Below are positions 1 to 5,574 of a stretch of DNA of 5,574 nucleotides, piece after piece. The notes under the pieces were generated by a model, which was not told the DNA's origin, made no database searches, and saw only the letters and a list, made by a program, of their open reading frames with translations. Position 1 is the first letter of the stretch. Each line of letters begins with the position of its first letter. The position numbers and the translations under genes are program-made. This stretch comes from Planctomycetota bacterium (GTDB lineage Bacteria > Planctomycetota > Planctomycetia > Pirellulales > Lacipirellulaceae), in the NCBI GenBank assembly GCA_024278035.1, contig JAJRUA010000390.1, positions 1-5,574 of the forward strand, read 5' to 3'.

Positions 1-271
1 GCAAGTCGGCGGTCGCAGGGGCGATGCAGAGCAAGTCGGCCTTGCGTGCCAGCTCAATATGCGGCCCCAGCGGATGGTCGGCTAGGTCAAAGCTGTCGGT
101 GAGCACTCTTCGGCCTGAGAGGGCGGAGAACATCGCTGGGCCTACGAACTTTTGTGCTGCGGCAGTCATAACGACCGACACGCCATGTCCTGCCTGAGCA
201 AGTTGACTAACAAGCGCCGCCGTCTTGTAGGCGGAAACGCCGCCAGAGATACCGATCAGGATTTCGGACAT
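1..271 (-). CDS. coaBC: Phosphopantothenoylcysteine decarboxylase / CoaBC flavoprotein, N-terminal part (cut by window edge)
   Basis: This cytoplasmic FMN enzyme of coenzyme A synthesis decarboxylates 4'-phosphopantothenoylcysteine (CoaC activity). In bifunctional CoaBC a C-terminal CoaB domain makes the substrate from phosphopantothenate and cysteine. Ninety codons are visible from an ATG at 271 and the gene runs off the left edge. The N-terminus reads ILIGISGGVSAYK (residues 4-16), the flavin-binding start of the HFCD flavoprotein family. PHIELARKADLLCIAPATADL (70-90) carries the family's active-site His (His71) and the PATA(N/D) segment. Whether a CoaB domain follows cannot be seen, so the protein could be CoaC alone. 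An in-frame ATG at 292 would add seven residues (MPPLTTA). It has a GAGG three bases upstream, whereas ATG 271 has no ribosome binding site. ATG 271 is preferred because homologues begin close to the glycine-rich motif. The gene follows rpoZ, as in Bacillus subtilis. Confidence 0.9.
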   Translation of the reverse strand, partial: MSEILIGISGGVSAYKTAALVSQLAQAGHGVSVVMTAAAQKFVGPAMFSALSGRRVLTDSFDLADHPLGPHIELARKADLLCIAPATADL

Positions 272-291
272 AGCGGTGGTGAGGGGGGGCA

Positions 292-321
292 TTAGCCTCG
301 GGTCAGTTGACCCGGGGCTAA
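292..321. repeat. Near-perfect palindrome in the rpoZ-coaBC gap
   Basis: The arms are ttagcctcgggtca (292-305) and tgacccggggctaa (308-321). They are complementary at 13 of 14 positions around a two-base centre, giving a 13-bp stem with a four-base loop in practice. The mismatch is T298/G315, which is a G-U wobble in plus-strand RNA and an A-C mismatch in the minus-strand transcript. No T run follows on the minus strand; the next bases are TGCCCCCCC, so it is a poor intrinsic terminator. The distal arm holds the GAGG and the first base of the alternative coaBC ATG at 292. It could therefore act as an mRNA-stabilising or translation-damping hairpin, or be a copy of a dispersed palindromic element. 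The structure is seen directly; its role is inference. Confidence 0.7.
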
Positions 322-328
322 AATCGGC

Positions 329-589
329 CTAAATACTGTCCAAGTCGAACTCAGGAGCTTCGTTCTCGGGGGAATCGCCGGTGATTTTCACCTGCTCCGA
401 CGAATCCAAATAGATTTTGTCTTGGAGGATTTCCTCGACAACCACTTCCATTGGATTTTTTGTGTCGATGGTCACGAGGGGGCGGGCACCGCCGTTGATC
501 GCTACCATCCGTTTTTGTATAAGCGTCGAAAGCTTAAAACGGCCACCGACTTTGTTGACAATTTCTTCTTCTTTCAGGGCATCAATCAT
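329..589 (-). CDS. rpoZ: DNA-directed RNA polymerase omega subunit
   Basis: This small non-catalytic subunit helps fold the beta-prime subunit and assemble RNA polymerase. At 86 residues it is close to the usual omega length (E. coli, 91). The conserved helical core is visible as [20 protein letters not shown] (residues 8-27), the family's (V)NKxGxRFxLxxxxxxRA-type motif. GARPLV (34-39) and an EEIL segment (52-55) follow, matching the position of the conserved E(I/L) helix. The last 24 residues are polar and acidic (ending PEFDLDSI), probably a disordered tail. The ATG at 589 overlaps the gmk stop as ATGA, so translation is probably coupled. A weak AAGAGG (600-605) lies ten bases upstream. 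Sequence identity to proteobacterial omega looks low, but size, motif and position after gmk agree. Confidence 0.88.
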   Translation of the reverse strand: MIDALKEEEIVNKVGGRFKLSTLIQKRMVAINGGARPLVTIDTKNPMEVVVEEILQDKIYLDSSEQVKITGDSPENEAPEFDLDSI

Positions 590-1221
590 GGGTCGGTTTC
601 CTCTTGTCTAGTTTCGCCGAGGCCCTCTTGGACCAAGAGCGAGTGAATGGTATCCAGCGCGGCGTCGATGCCCCCTTCGCCGGGGCCGCCGTTGACAACA
701 GTGTGTTGGTATTGGTTGCGACGCTGCATCTCTCGACTGGCGACTTCCAGCCGTCGGGCGAGCGACGCAGAGTCTTCCGTGCCTCGCGATCGGAGTCGCT
801 CTTCAAGCACCCGTCTGGCCTCGGTGAGGTCCGCCGCCGGCATCAAAAAGAGACTTACGGCCTGAGGGAACTTTGCCATCGACCGCTCCGCCCCATCAAC
901 GTCAATCTCTAAGAGTACCCAAATACCGGCTTCAAGGCTAGGCGTCACCTCGTCGAAAAGGGTGCCATACCAGTGTCCACGGCCAAAAACCTCAATCGCT
1001 TCGAGGAACTCTCCGGCAGCCAATCGGCGGTCAAAATCCTCCTGGGAGAGGAAATGGTACTCTCGGCCATCGATCTCCCCTGGTCGGGGCTCGCGGGTCG
1101 TGGCGGAGACACTTAGCCGCATCCGTCCGCCGACCCGCTCCAGCAGCTTGCGAACAAGCGTCGACTTCCCCACCCCCGAGGGGCCCGAGAGAATCACCAA
1201 TTTGCCGGCCGTGGTAGTCAT
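586..1221 (-). CDS. gmk: Guanylate kinase
   Basis: This cytosolic enzyme phosphorylates GMP to GDP with ATP, supplying GTP and (p)ppGpp precursors. The 211-residue length is normal. The P-loop GPSGVGKS is at residues 13-20. The GMP-binding region [19 protein letters not shown] (37-55) supplies Ser39, Arg43, Arg46 and Tyr55 by analogy with the yeast enzyme. FLE (72-74) and WYGT (84-87) complete the GMP site. LRSRGTED, about two thirds along, is the lid segment. Compared with yeast GMK, the loop before YGT (GRGHWYGT) appears two residues longer. ATG 1221 is the natural start, placing the P-loop at its usual distance, although no Shine-Dalgarno sequence precedes it. It lies 127 bp after yicC and overlaps rpoZ by four bases (ATGA), indicating one mRNA with rpoZ and probably coaBC. 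Confidence 0.97.
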   Translation of the reverse strand: MTTTAGKLVILSGPSGVGKSTLVRKLLERVGGRMRLSVSATTREPRPGEIDGREYHFLSQEDFDRRLAAGEFLEAIEVFGRGHWYGTLFDEVTPSLEAGIWVLLEIDVDGAERSMAKFPQAVSLFLMPAADLTEARRVLEERLRSRGTEDSASLARRLEVASREMQRRNQYQHTVVNGGPGEGGIDAALDTIHSLLVQEGLGETRQEETDP

Positions 1222-1348
1222 GAGAAAACGAAGGGAACCGCCAAGAGCGACAAGTTAGCCAAGAAAAAGTGAGGGGGCTAAACGGTGCGATTGACAAAAT
1301 GCAGGGAAGGTAGGAGCGTTTTGGCGGTTAGCTTTTTTAGGGGGAGAG
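1222..1348. other. yicC-gmk intergenic gap with TTAGCC/GGCTAA words
   Basis: This 127-bp non-coding gap contains a TTAGCC (1255-1260) and an inverted GGCTAA (1276-1281) separated by 15 bases, plus a further GTTAGC near 1327-1332. These share the outer six bases of the palindrome at 292-321. No T-tract terminator follows yicC, and no convincing sigma-70-type -35/-10 pair or ribosome binding site was found in front of gmk. In B. subtilis the small gene remA occupies this position; no ORF of that kind is visible here. Confidence 0.5.
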
Positions 1349-2224
1349 TTACTCGATGTTTTGGACTTGTTCGCGGACTCGTTCGAGGGCCGCCTTCATT
1401 TCTACGACTCGGTGGGAAATCTCGGTGTCGTTCGCTTTGGAGCCGATCGTGTTGGTTTCGCGGCCCATCTCTTGGGCGATGAACTCCAGCTTTCGACCGG
1501 CGTTTTCACCTTCGGCGATCGTCGCCTCGAATTGCTTGAGATGACTACGAAGCCGGACCGTCTCTTCTGAAATATCACTCCGATCCACAAACAGAGCAAT
1601 CTCACGCACGAGGTCGGTCGCTTCGATCGAAACGCCCAGTTTTTCGATTGATTTGCCCACACGGTCTTGTAACCGCTGGCGGTAATCTTCGGTGACCAGA
1701 GGCGAGCGAGATTCGACACCCGTCAGTTCTTCGGCAAGGGTTTGGCAGTTGGTTCGCAAGTCGTCGGCGAGCGCTTTGCCTTCGTGGCGACGCATTTTTG
1801 CAAGGGCGTCGAGGGCAGCCTCAAGCGCAGCTTGAATCACAGGCCAATCGGCTTCGAGGTCGGCTGTCGGTTGCTCGGGGGCCGATACGACGCCTGGCAA
1901 AGAGAGCAAAGCACCGACGGGCGTCGATGCCGCTTCGGGGTCCATCGTTCCGAGTTGCTCTCGGTAACTGGCGAGAACGTCGGTGTTGAGGTGGTAGCCT
2001 GCGGTTGCCGACTGCCTTGTGATGCGGACATTGACTTGGACCGATCCGCGGCGAATGCGACCGCGAATGAGCGTCTCAACCCGTGGCTCCAGCCCGTAGT
2101 AGCCTTCGCTTGATCGGTAGCTGATTTTCAGGTGACGATTGTTGATCGATCGTATTTCGGCAGAGACGGCAATCGAATCGGATTCACTTCGGCCTTCGCC
2201 AAAGCCAGTCATGCTGAGCAGCAT
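1349..2224 (-). CDS. YicC/YloC-family endoribonuclease
   Basis: YicC-family proteins (YicC_N plus DUF1732) are stress-linked endoribonucleases; E. coli YicC has been reported to cleave the small RNA RyhB, and B. subtilis YloC is the homologue. The 291-residue length matches the family (E. coli, 287). The N-terminus LLSMTGFGEG carries the signature MTGFG (residues 5-9). The C-terminal hallmark EMGRETNTIGSKAND (252-266) is the highly conserved block thought to contribute to the active site. The middle is helical and charged, including an SDISEE segment before a long helix (about residues 211-240). The ATG at 2224 is supported by a strong AAGGAGG five bases upstream; the internal ATG of the MTGFG motif is less likely. 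It is separated from secG by a terminator candidate and repeat, so it may start its own unit with gmk, rpoZ and coaBC. The family is certain; the exact RNA target is unknown. Confidence 0.94.
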   Translation of the reverse strand: MLLSMTGFGEGRSESDSIAVSAEIRSINNRHLKISYRSSEGYYGLEPRVETLIRGRIRRGSVQVNVRITRQSATAGYHLNTDVLASYREQLGTMDPEAASTPVGALLSLPGVVSAPEQPTADLEADWPVIQAALEAALDALAKMRRHEGKALADDLRTNCQTLAEELTGVESRSPLVTEDYRQRLQDRVGKSIEKLGVSIEATDLVREIALFVDRSDISEETVRLRSHLKQFEATIAEGENAGRKLEFIAQEMGRETNTIGSKANDTEISHRVVEMKAALERVREQVQNIE

Positions 2225-2229
2225 GGTCG

Positions 2230-2236
2230 CCTCCTT
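2230..2236 (-). promoter_or_regulatory. Strong Shine-Dalgarno for yicC
   Basis: On the minus strand AAGGAGG lies five bases before the yicC ATG. It is the best ribosome binding site in the window, most of whose genes have a weak one or none. It fixes the yicC start at 2224 and suggests that yicC is translated independently of the upstream genes. Confidence 0.85.
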
Positions 2237-2283
2237 GCTGCTGTGATGACCATGTGGTTTTGCCTTGTAGGTAAGTCTTCATT

Positions 2284-2380
2284 AACCACGAAATAAACGA
2301 AAAACACGAAAGAAAATCAGAGGACGATTCTTTCCCATTCGCCTTTTCCTTTTTTCGTGTCATTCGTGTTTTTCGTGGTT
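2284..2380. repeat. Inverted repeat built of CACGAAA nonamers
   Basis: Arm 1 (2284-2311) and the reverse complement of arm 2 (2353-2380) agree at 24 of 28 positions, with a 41-bp spacer. Each arm begins AACCACGAAA and consists of three nonamers with the consensus CACGAAANA: CACGAAATA, AACGAAAAA, CACGAAAGA in arm 1, and CACGAAAAA, CACGAATGA, CACGAAAAA in arm 2. Similar CACGAAA-rich intergenic sequences are, from memory, dispersed in genomes of planctomycetes and some other phyla. Because the period is nine bases it yields spurious NHEKHE-like peptides when translated. It lies between the terminator candidate after secG and the yicC start. It could fold into a long imperfect hairpin in RNA. No function is known to me. 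Confidence 0.8.
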
Positions 2381-2381
2381 G

Positions 2382-2408
2382 AAAAAAAACGAGCCCTCAA
2401 TTGGAGGG
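2382..2408 (-). terminator. Candidate intrinsic terminator after secG
   Basis: Read on the minus strand, CCCTC (2408-2404) and GAGGG (2398-2394) form a five-base-pair stem with loop CAATT. After CTCG comes a run of eight T (2389-2382). It sits 36 bp beyond the secG stop. The stem is short and four bases separate it from the T run, so efficiency is uncertain. The position, between the secG unit and yicC, fits a real transcription end. Confidence 0.5.
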
Positions 2409-2444
2409 AGGACACCTAAGACGGGACGAATAACTCCAGCGTGG

Positions 2445-2807
2445 CTACTCCGCGTCCGTTTCAGCCGCATCCTCGCTTGCCGGGGCCGTATCGGTTGCGA
2501 CGGGGGCGTCGAGTGCCTCGAGCGCCGCATCGGCAGAACCGGAGGCAAAGTTCCCTTCTCCTGAGCCGAAGGCGTCGCCACGGTGTCCTGACCAGTACGT
2601 GGCCAGGACACAGGTGATGATCCAGATGGCAATGGTCCAGATGGTGATTTTGGTGAAGGTGTCGCCCGCTTTCGCACCAAAGGCACTTGAACCGCCCGGT
2701 CCACCAAGGGCGCCAGCCAAGCCGCCACCTCGGCCCCTCTGTACGAGAACCAGCAGAATGATGAACAGCGCCATCAACGCCAGGACGATTTGAATCAGCA
2801 TTTCCAT
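2445..2807 (-). CDS. secG: Preprotein translocase subunit SecG
   Basis: SecG is a small inner-membrane protein that joins SecYE and assists SecA-driven export. The 120-residue product has two hydrophobic segments, about residues 4-22 and 54-70. They are joined by a Gly-rich loop with the SecG signature [14 protein letters not shown] (23-36) and [10 protein letters not shown] (40-49). The second segment is followed by a C-terminal tail of about 45 residues rich in Ala, Asp, Glu and Ser, ending TDAE, low in complexity and acidic. Such variable tails are common in SecG. No Shine-Dalgarno is visible before ATG 2807; the ATG two codons further in (M3) is an equally plausible start. It follows tpiA by 48 bp, a familiar pairing, and is followed by a terminator candidate. 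Confidence 0.95.
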   Translation of the reverse strand: MEMLIQIVLALMALFIILLVLVQRGRGGGLAGALGGPGGSSAFGAKAGDTFTKITIWTIAIWIITCVLATYWSGHRGDAFGSGEGNFASGSADAALEALDAPVATDTAPASEDAAETDAE

Positions 2808-2845
2808 AATTTGATCAATTAACCGAAGTGGGTTTAGGTTGGTCT

Positions 2846-2865
2846 AAAACGGCTCTTACAGAGCC
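2846..2865 (-). terminator. Hairpin with short U run over the tpiA stop codon
   Basis: On the minus strand GGCTCT (2865-2860), loop GTA and AGAGCC (2856-2851) form a perfect six-base-pair stem. It is followed by G and four T (2849-2846). The tpiA stop codon TAA lies in the loop and the start of the second arm. The short U run suggests a weak terminator or an RNA-end stabiliser that would tune secG relative to tpiA. Ribosomes terminating on tpiA would cover it, so any effect may depend on translation. Confidence 0.45.
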
Positions 2866-3608
2866 TTTGCAATGCCAAGAAAGTCGTCCGCCTTGAGGCT
2901 TGCGCCGCCGACCAAGGCACCATCAATGTTCTCTTGCGATAGCAATTCCTTGGCGTTGCTTGCCTTCACACTGCCACCGTACAGCAGGCGAATCCTAGCG
3001 GCGATTTCCGCAGTGTAGCGTTCGGCGAGCAACTGGCGAAGGTCAGCATGAACCTCTTCCGCCTGCTCGGGAGAGGCGACTTTGCCAGTTCCGATGGCCC
3101 AGACAGGTTCGTAGGCGATTACGATGCTCAGAATCTGAGCCTCTGAGACGCCCTCCAAGGATCCTTCAAACTGTGTTTTGATGACTTTGGCCGTGTCGCC
3201 TGCCTCACGCTCTTCGAGTTTTTCGCCGACGCAGACGATGGGTGCGATGCCCGCTTCGAGAGCTTTATGGGTCTTTTTGCAGACGATCTCGTCAGTTTCG
3301 CCCAGAATATGCCGCCGTTCGCTATGCCCAAGAATGACGTACTCTGCGCCCACATCGCCAAGCATTGCGGCCGACGTTTCGCCGGTGAATGCCCCGTTAT
3401 CCTCGAAGTACATGTTTTGGGCCCCAAGGGCAACCGGGCTGCCGGCGAGCGCTTCGATCACAGCCGACAAGTAGATAGCCGGTGGGCAGACCAACAGGTC
3501 CACCTCGCCCACCTCTGCCGACCCTTCGGCAATGCCCTTGGCCAGCGCCACGGCACCAGCACGATCGGTGTTCATCTTCCAATTACCAGCAAGTAGCGTC
3601 CTACGCAC
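2856..3608 (-). CDS. tpiA: Triosephosphate isomerase
   Basis: This cytosolic glycolytic TIM-barrel enzyme interconverts dihydroxyacetone phosphate and glyceraldehyde 3-phosphate. The 250-residue length is typical. All catalytic landmarks are present: GNWKMN with Lys11 and Asn9, GHSERR with His95 (residues 94-99), and AYEPVWAIGTGK with the base Glu167 and the flexible lid (165-176). The phosphate-binding YGGSVK and GALVGGASL are near the C-terminus. The start is GTG at 3608. An in-frame TAG lies seven codons upstream with no ATG in between, and GGAG stands six bases before the GTG. The start also puts NWKMN at its normal place. It lies 38 bp after aroF, so it is probably cotranscribed with it. 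Confidence 0.98.
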   Translation of the reverse strand: MRRTLLAGNWKMNTDRAGAVALAKGIAEGSAEVGEVDLLVCPPAIYLSAVIEALAGSPVALGAQNMYFEDNGAFTGETSAAMLGDVGAEYVILGHSERRHILGETDEIVCKKTHKALEAGIAPIVCVGEKLEEREAGDTAKVIKTQFEGSLEGVSEAQILSIVIAYEPVWAIGTGKVASPEQAEEVHADLRQLLAERYTAEIAARIRLLYGGSVKASNAKELLSQENIDGALVGGASLKADDFLGIAKAL

Positions 3609-3614
3609 GAGAGA

Positions 3615-3618
3615 CTCC
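3615..3618 (-). promoter_or_regulatory. Shine-Dalgarno GGAG for the GTG start of tpiA
   Basis: ACGGAG lies six bases (TCTCTC) before the GTG at 3608. Together with the in-frame stop just upstream, it decides in favour of GTG as initiator. Confidence 0.6.
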
Positions 3619-3646
3619 GTAATTTTCTAATTCGAGTTGGTTCTAT

Positions 3647-4672
3647 CTAAATCTTTTTGCCGAGGGCCTCGGCTACTTTGCGAACTTGGACCATTAGCTC
3701 GGCGTACTGCGGCGGCAGCAGCGCCTGGGGGCCGTCGGACAAGGCATCTTCCGGCTTGTTGTGAACTTCGACATGCAGACCATCGGCACCCGCCGCGATA
3801 CCAGCCAAAGCACAGGCGGGAATCAACTCGGGTCGGCCCGTTGCGTGGCTCGGATCGACAATGATCGGCAAGTGCGAAAGCTCCTGGGCCTGAGGCACGG
3901 CACAAACGTCGTAGATGTTGCGCGTCGCGGGATCAAAGCCTTTCACACCTCGTTCGCAGAGCACCACGCCAGGGTTCCCTTGCGAGAGGACGTACTCAGC
4001 ACTCATGAGCAAGTCTTTGATCGTTGCCGCCATGCCACGCTTCATCAGCACCGGCTTGTTGGTTTTGCCAACCTCGCTGAGCAACACAAAGTTCTGCATG
4101 TTACGGGCGCCGAGCTGGATCATGTCAGCATACTGGGCCACAAGCTCGACGTGCCTGGGGTCAATCGCTTCGGTCACGACGGGCAAGCCGTGACGGTCTC
4201 CCACTTCACGAAGGATTTTGAGGCCCTCTTCGCCCAGGCCTTGAAAGGCATAGGGGCTGGTCCGAGGTTTGTAAGCGCCACCACGCAGCACGTTGGCCCC
4301 CGCTGCTTTGATCTCTCCTGCAATTTCATCGAGCCGCTCTGCCGACTCGATCGCACAAGGACCGGCAATCATGCCCAAGTGGCCACCGCCGAACTTGGTA
4401 ATGTGATCGCCCGAACCGACTTCAATGATCGATGGCTCAGGATGGGCCGTACGACTCGCCAGTTTGAAGGCGGGCTGAACCGCAATCACTTCGGCCACGC
4501 CCGGAATCGCCATAAGCGGCGCATTCCGAATGACTTCCTCGTCTCCAATGACGCCAATCACGGTCCGGTAGGTGCCACGGCTCAGGTGAGGTTCAAGCCC
4601 CAGGTCTTTGACCCGCTCAACGACATGGTCAACTTGCTCGTCGGTAGCGGTTTCCCGCAGAATGATAATCAT
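3647..4672 (-). CDS. aroF: 3-Deoxy-7-phosphoheptulonate (DAHP) synthase, type I-beta
   Basis: The enzyme condenses phosphoenolpyruvate and erythrose 4-phosphate to DAHP, the first step of the shikimate pathway, in the cytoplasm. The 341-residue product has an N-terminal ferredoxin-like regulatory domain (about 1-70, beginning [13 protein letters not shown]) followed by the barrel, as in Thermotoga maritima DAHP synthase. Barrel motifs are AGPCAIES (103-110), [13 protein letters not shown] (129-141), [11 protein letters not shown] (185-195), KRGMAAT (211-217) and DPSHATGR (273-280). Metal ligands are Cys106, His276, Glu302 and Asp313, four residues after each Thermotoga ligand. ATG 4672 was chosen because homologues start at MII. 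A reading from TTG 4735 would add 21 atypical residues, and neither start has a ribosome binding site. In this subtype the N-terminal domain confers feedback by aromatic amino acids; that is expected here, not shown. The symbol varies between genomes (aroF, aroG, aroA). Confidence 0.95.
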   Translation of the reverse strand: MIIILRETATDEQVDHVVERVKDLGLEPHLSRGTYRTVIGVIGDEEVIRNAPLMAIPGVAEVIAVQPAFKLASRTAHPEPSIIEVGSGDHITKFGGGHLGMIAGPCAIESAERLDEIAGEIKAAGANVLRGGAYKPRTSPYAFQGLGEEGLKILREVGDRHGLPVVTEAIDPRHVELVAQYADMIQLGARNMQNFVLLSEVGKTNKPVLMKRGMAATIKDLLMSAEYVLSQGNPGVVLCERGVKGFDPATRNIYDVCAVPQAQELSHLPIIVDPSHATGRPELIPACALAGIAAGADGLHVEVHNKPEDALSDGPQALLPPQYAELMVQVRKVAEALGKKI

Positions 4673-4756
4673 CGAAATGGCGTCGGCTGCGGAAAGGGCT
4701 TTGCGTGAGAGCCGAACCGTCCCCGGCACCGGCAAATTGTTAACAAGCCCGCAATT

Positions 4757-5574
4757 CTAGCCTAAAGCCTTCGTCCGCGCATAGGATCCAAGTACACGAA
4801 GCTGGACACATTTTTTCTCGATCGAGGCAATTGCCTGCCGAGCCCGTAATTCGGTCTGATGGCCCACGAACTCGATAAAGAAGAGATAGTGGCCCCCGTC
4901 GTTCTCCTCCGTCCGGCTTCCCGGGATTGGAAAGGACTCGATCCACGTCATATTGAGCTTTTGCCGCTTAAAAATGGCCATCGTGTCGGCCAAGGAGCCC
5001 GGCTCGTGGGCGATCTCCAGCATAAGGGCCGTCTTATCGTTGCCTGTTTTTGGGGCCGATTCTTGGCCAATGACCGCGAAACGAGTGATGTTGTCCTTGT
5101 GGTCCTCGATGTTGCGGGCTAGGACGGTCAGGCCATGTCGGTGGCCCGCTTGTTCGCTGGCGATTGCCGCGACGCCCGGCTCTTGAGCCGCGAGCCGAGC
5201 CGCTTCGCTCGTGCTGGTGGCGGCACACGCCTCGGCCCCCGGCAGGTGCTCAGCGAGCCAATGCCCACACTGCGACAACGCCTGAGGCTTGCTATAAACG
5301 CGGCGGATGGAGGCCCGATCCCCTTCGCCCCGCTTTCCACTGCCGAGCAGGCAATGATGAATCCGCATGGGCGCTTCACCGCAAATTTGAACTTCTGTGT
5401 TGGCAAATGCTTCAAGCGTGTCGGTCACTCGTCCATGGGTCGAGTTCTCTAGCGGCACTACTCCCCACTGGCACTCGCCGCTGGCGACCTCGGCGAAAAC
5501 CGCCTCGATCGTGGTGACCGGAACCAATTCGCTCGCTTCGCCGAACCGGGCAATCGCCGTTAGGTGGCTAAAAC
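4757..5574 (-). CDS. pheA: Prephenate dehydratase with C-terminal ACT domain (5' end outside window)
   Basis: Prephenate dehydratase converts prephenate to phenylpyruvate for phenylalanine synthesis. The visible 271 residues begin inside the catalytic domain (FSHLTAIARFGEASELVPV, normally just after a GPxGT motif) and run to the stop at 4757. GVVPLENSTHGRV holds the conserved ENS motif. KPQALSQC is typical. NITRF contains the Thr-Arg-Phe catalytic triplet (TRF at 5078-5086). The ACT domain begins near KTALMLEIAHEPGSLADTM and continues through WIESFP. The usual ACT phenylalanine-binding motifs are GAL(V) and ESRP; here they read GSLA and ESFP. A chorismate mutase domain may precede it, as in bifunctional P-proteins, but this lies beyond the right edge. 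A TTG at 5527 is internal, because homology continues upstream. It is followed 84 bp later by aroF, linking two steps of aromatic synthesis. Confidence 0.95.
   Translation of the reverse strand, partial: FSHLTAIARFGEASELVPVTTIEAVFAEVASGECQWGVVPLENSTHGRVTDTLEAFANTEVQICGEAPMRIHHCLLGSGKRGEGDRASIRRVYSKPQALSQCGHWLAEHLPGAEACAATSTSEAARLAAQEPGVAAIASEQAGHRHGLTVLARNIEDHKDNITRFAVIGQESAPKTGNDKTALMLEIAHEPGSLADTMAIFKRQKLNMTWIESFPIPGSRTEENDGGHYLFFIEFVGHQTELRARQAIASIEKKCVQLRVLGSYARTKALG

Noticed and set aside
292..321. Palindrome as a classical intrinsic terminator after rpoZ
   Set aside because: On the minus strand the bases after the stem are C-rich and lack any T run. The T-rich bases lie before the stem.
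1292..1297. TTGTCA on the minus strand as a -35 box for gmk
   Set aside because: No acceptable -10 hexamer lies 16-18 bases downstream, so a promoter cannot be supported.
1742..2113. Plus-strand open frame opposite yicC
   Set aside because: It is antisense to a well-supported gene, with no family resemblance and no ribosome binding site noticed.
2284..2380. Possible CRISPR array from the repeated CACGAAA units
   Set aside because: The units are nine bases long and directly adjacent, with no unique spacers of 30-40 bases between identical repeats and no cas genes nearby.
2360..2728. Minus-strand open frame overlapping secG in another frame and entering the CACGAAA repeat
   Set aside because: It shares most of its length with secG in a different frame. 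Its ending (NHEKHE) is the translation of the nine-base repeat, a common source of spurious predictions.
3761..4708. Long plus-strand open frame of 315 codons opposite aroF
   Set aside because: It lies wholly antisense to a clearly functional DAHP synthase gene, and its translation shows no recognisable domain. Long antisense frames are expected in GC-rich coding DNA.
4757..5527. pheA starting at the TTG at 5527
   Set aside because: Prephenate dehydratase homology (FSHL...RFGEASEL) continues upstream in the same frame to the window edge, so the true start lies outside.

Overview
The window is a gene-dense run of housekeeping genes, all read from the minus strand, in a fairly GC-rich bacterial chromosome. 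In transcription order (from high to low coordinates) it holds: the 3' part of pheA (prephenate dehydratase with ACT domain), aroF (DAHP synthase, type I-beta), tpiA (triosephosphate isomerase), secG (translocase subunit), a yicC/yloC-family endoribonuclease, gmk (guanylate kinase), rpoZ (RNA polymerase omega) and the 5' part of coaBC (phosphopantothenoylcysteine decarboxylase flavoprotein). The RpoZ type, the gene neighbourhood, the scarcity of Shine-Dalgarno sequences and the dispersed CACGAAA-type and TTAGCC/GGCTAA-type repeats suggest a planctomycete, probably of the Pirellulales. That placement is an inference from remembered family features, not from a search.

Region 2445-5574 is a likely transcription unit. 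pheA and aroF act at the two ends of the phenylalanine route: AroF makes the first shikimate intermediate, and PheA converts prephenate to phenylpyruvate. tpiA and secG follow, a pairing common in bacteria. A small perfect hairpin with a short U run spans the tpiA stop codon and may lower read-through into secG. A second hairpin with eight T residues lies just after secG and is the best intrinsic terminator candidate in the window.

Region 2225-2444 is the only sizeable non-coding gap (220 bp). It carries the terminator candidate, then an inverted repeat whose two 28-nt arms each contain three nonamers of the form CACGAAANA, and finally a strong ribosome binding site for yicC. No clear promoter was recognised in it.

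Region 1-2224 is yicC, gmk, rpoZ, coaBC, the order also known from Firmicutes such as Bacillus subtilis (yloC, remA, gmk, rpoZ, coaBC), here without remA. gmk and rpoZ overlap by ATGA. A 127-bp gap separates yicC from gmk, and a 57-bp gap between rpoZ and coaBC contains a nearly perfect 30-nt palindrome that abuts a possible alternative coaBC start codon.

No mobile element, CRISPR array, defence system, tRNA or rRNA was seen. Coding content is ordinary; the points worth a second look are the non-coding repeats and hairpins and a few residue-level peculiarities.
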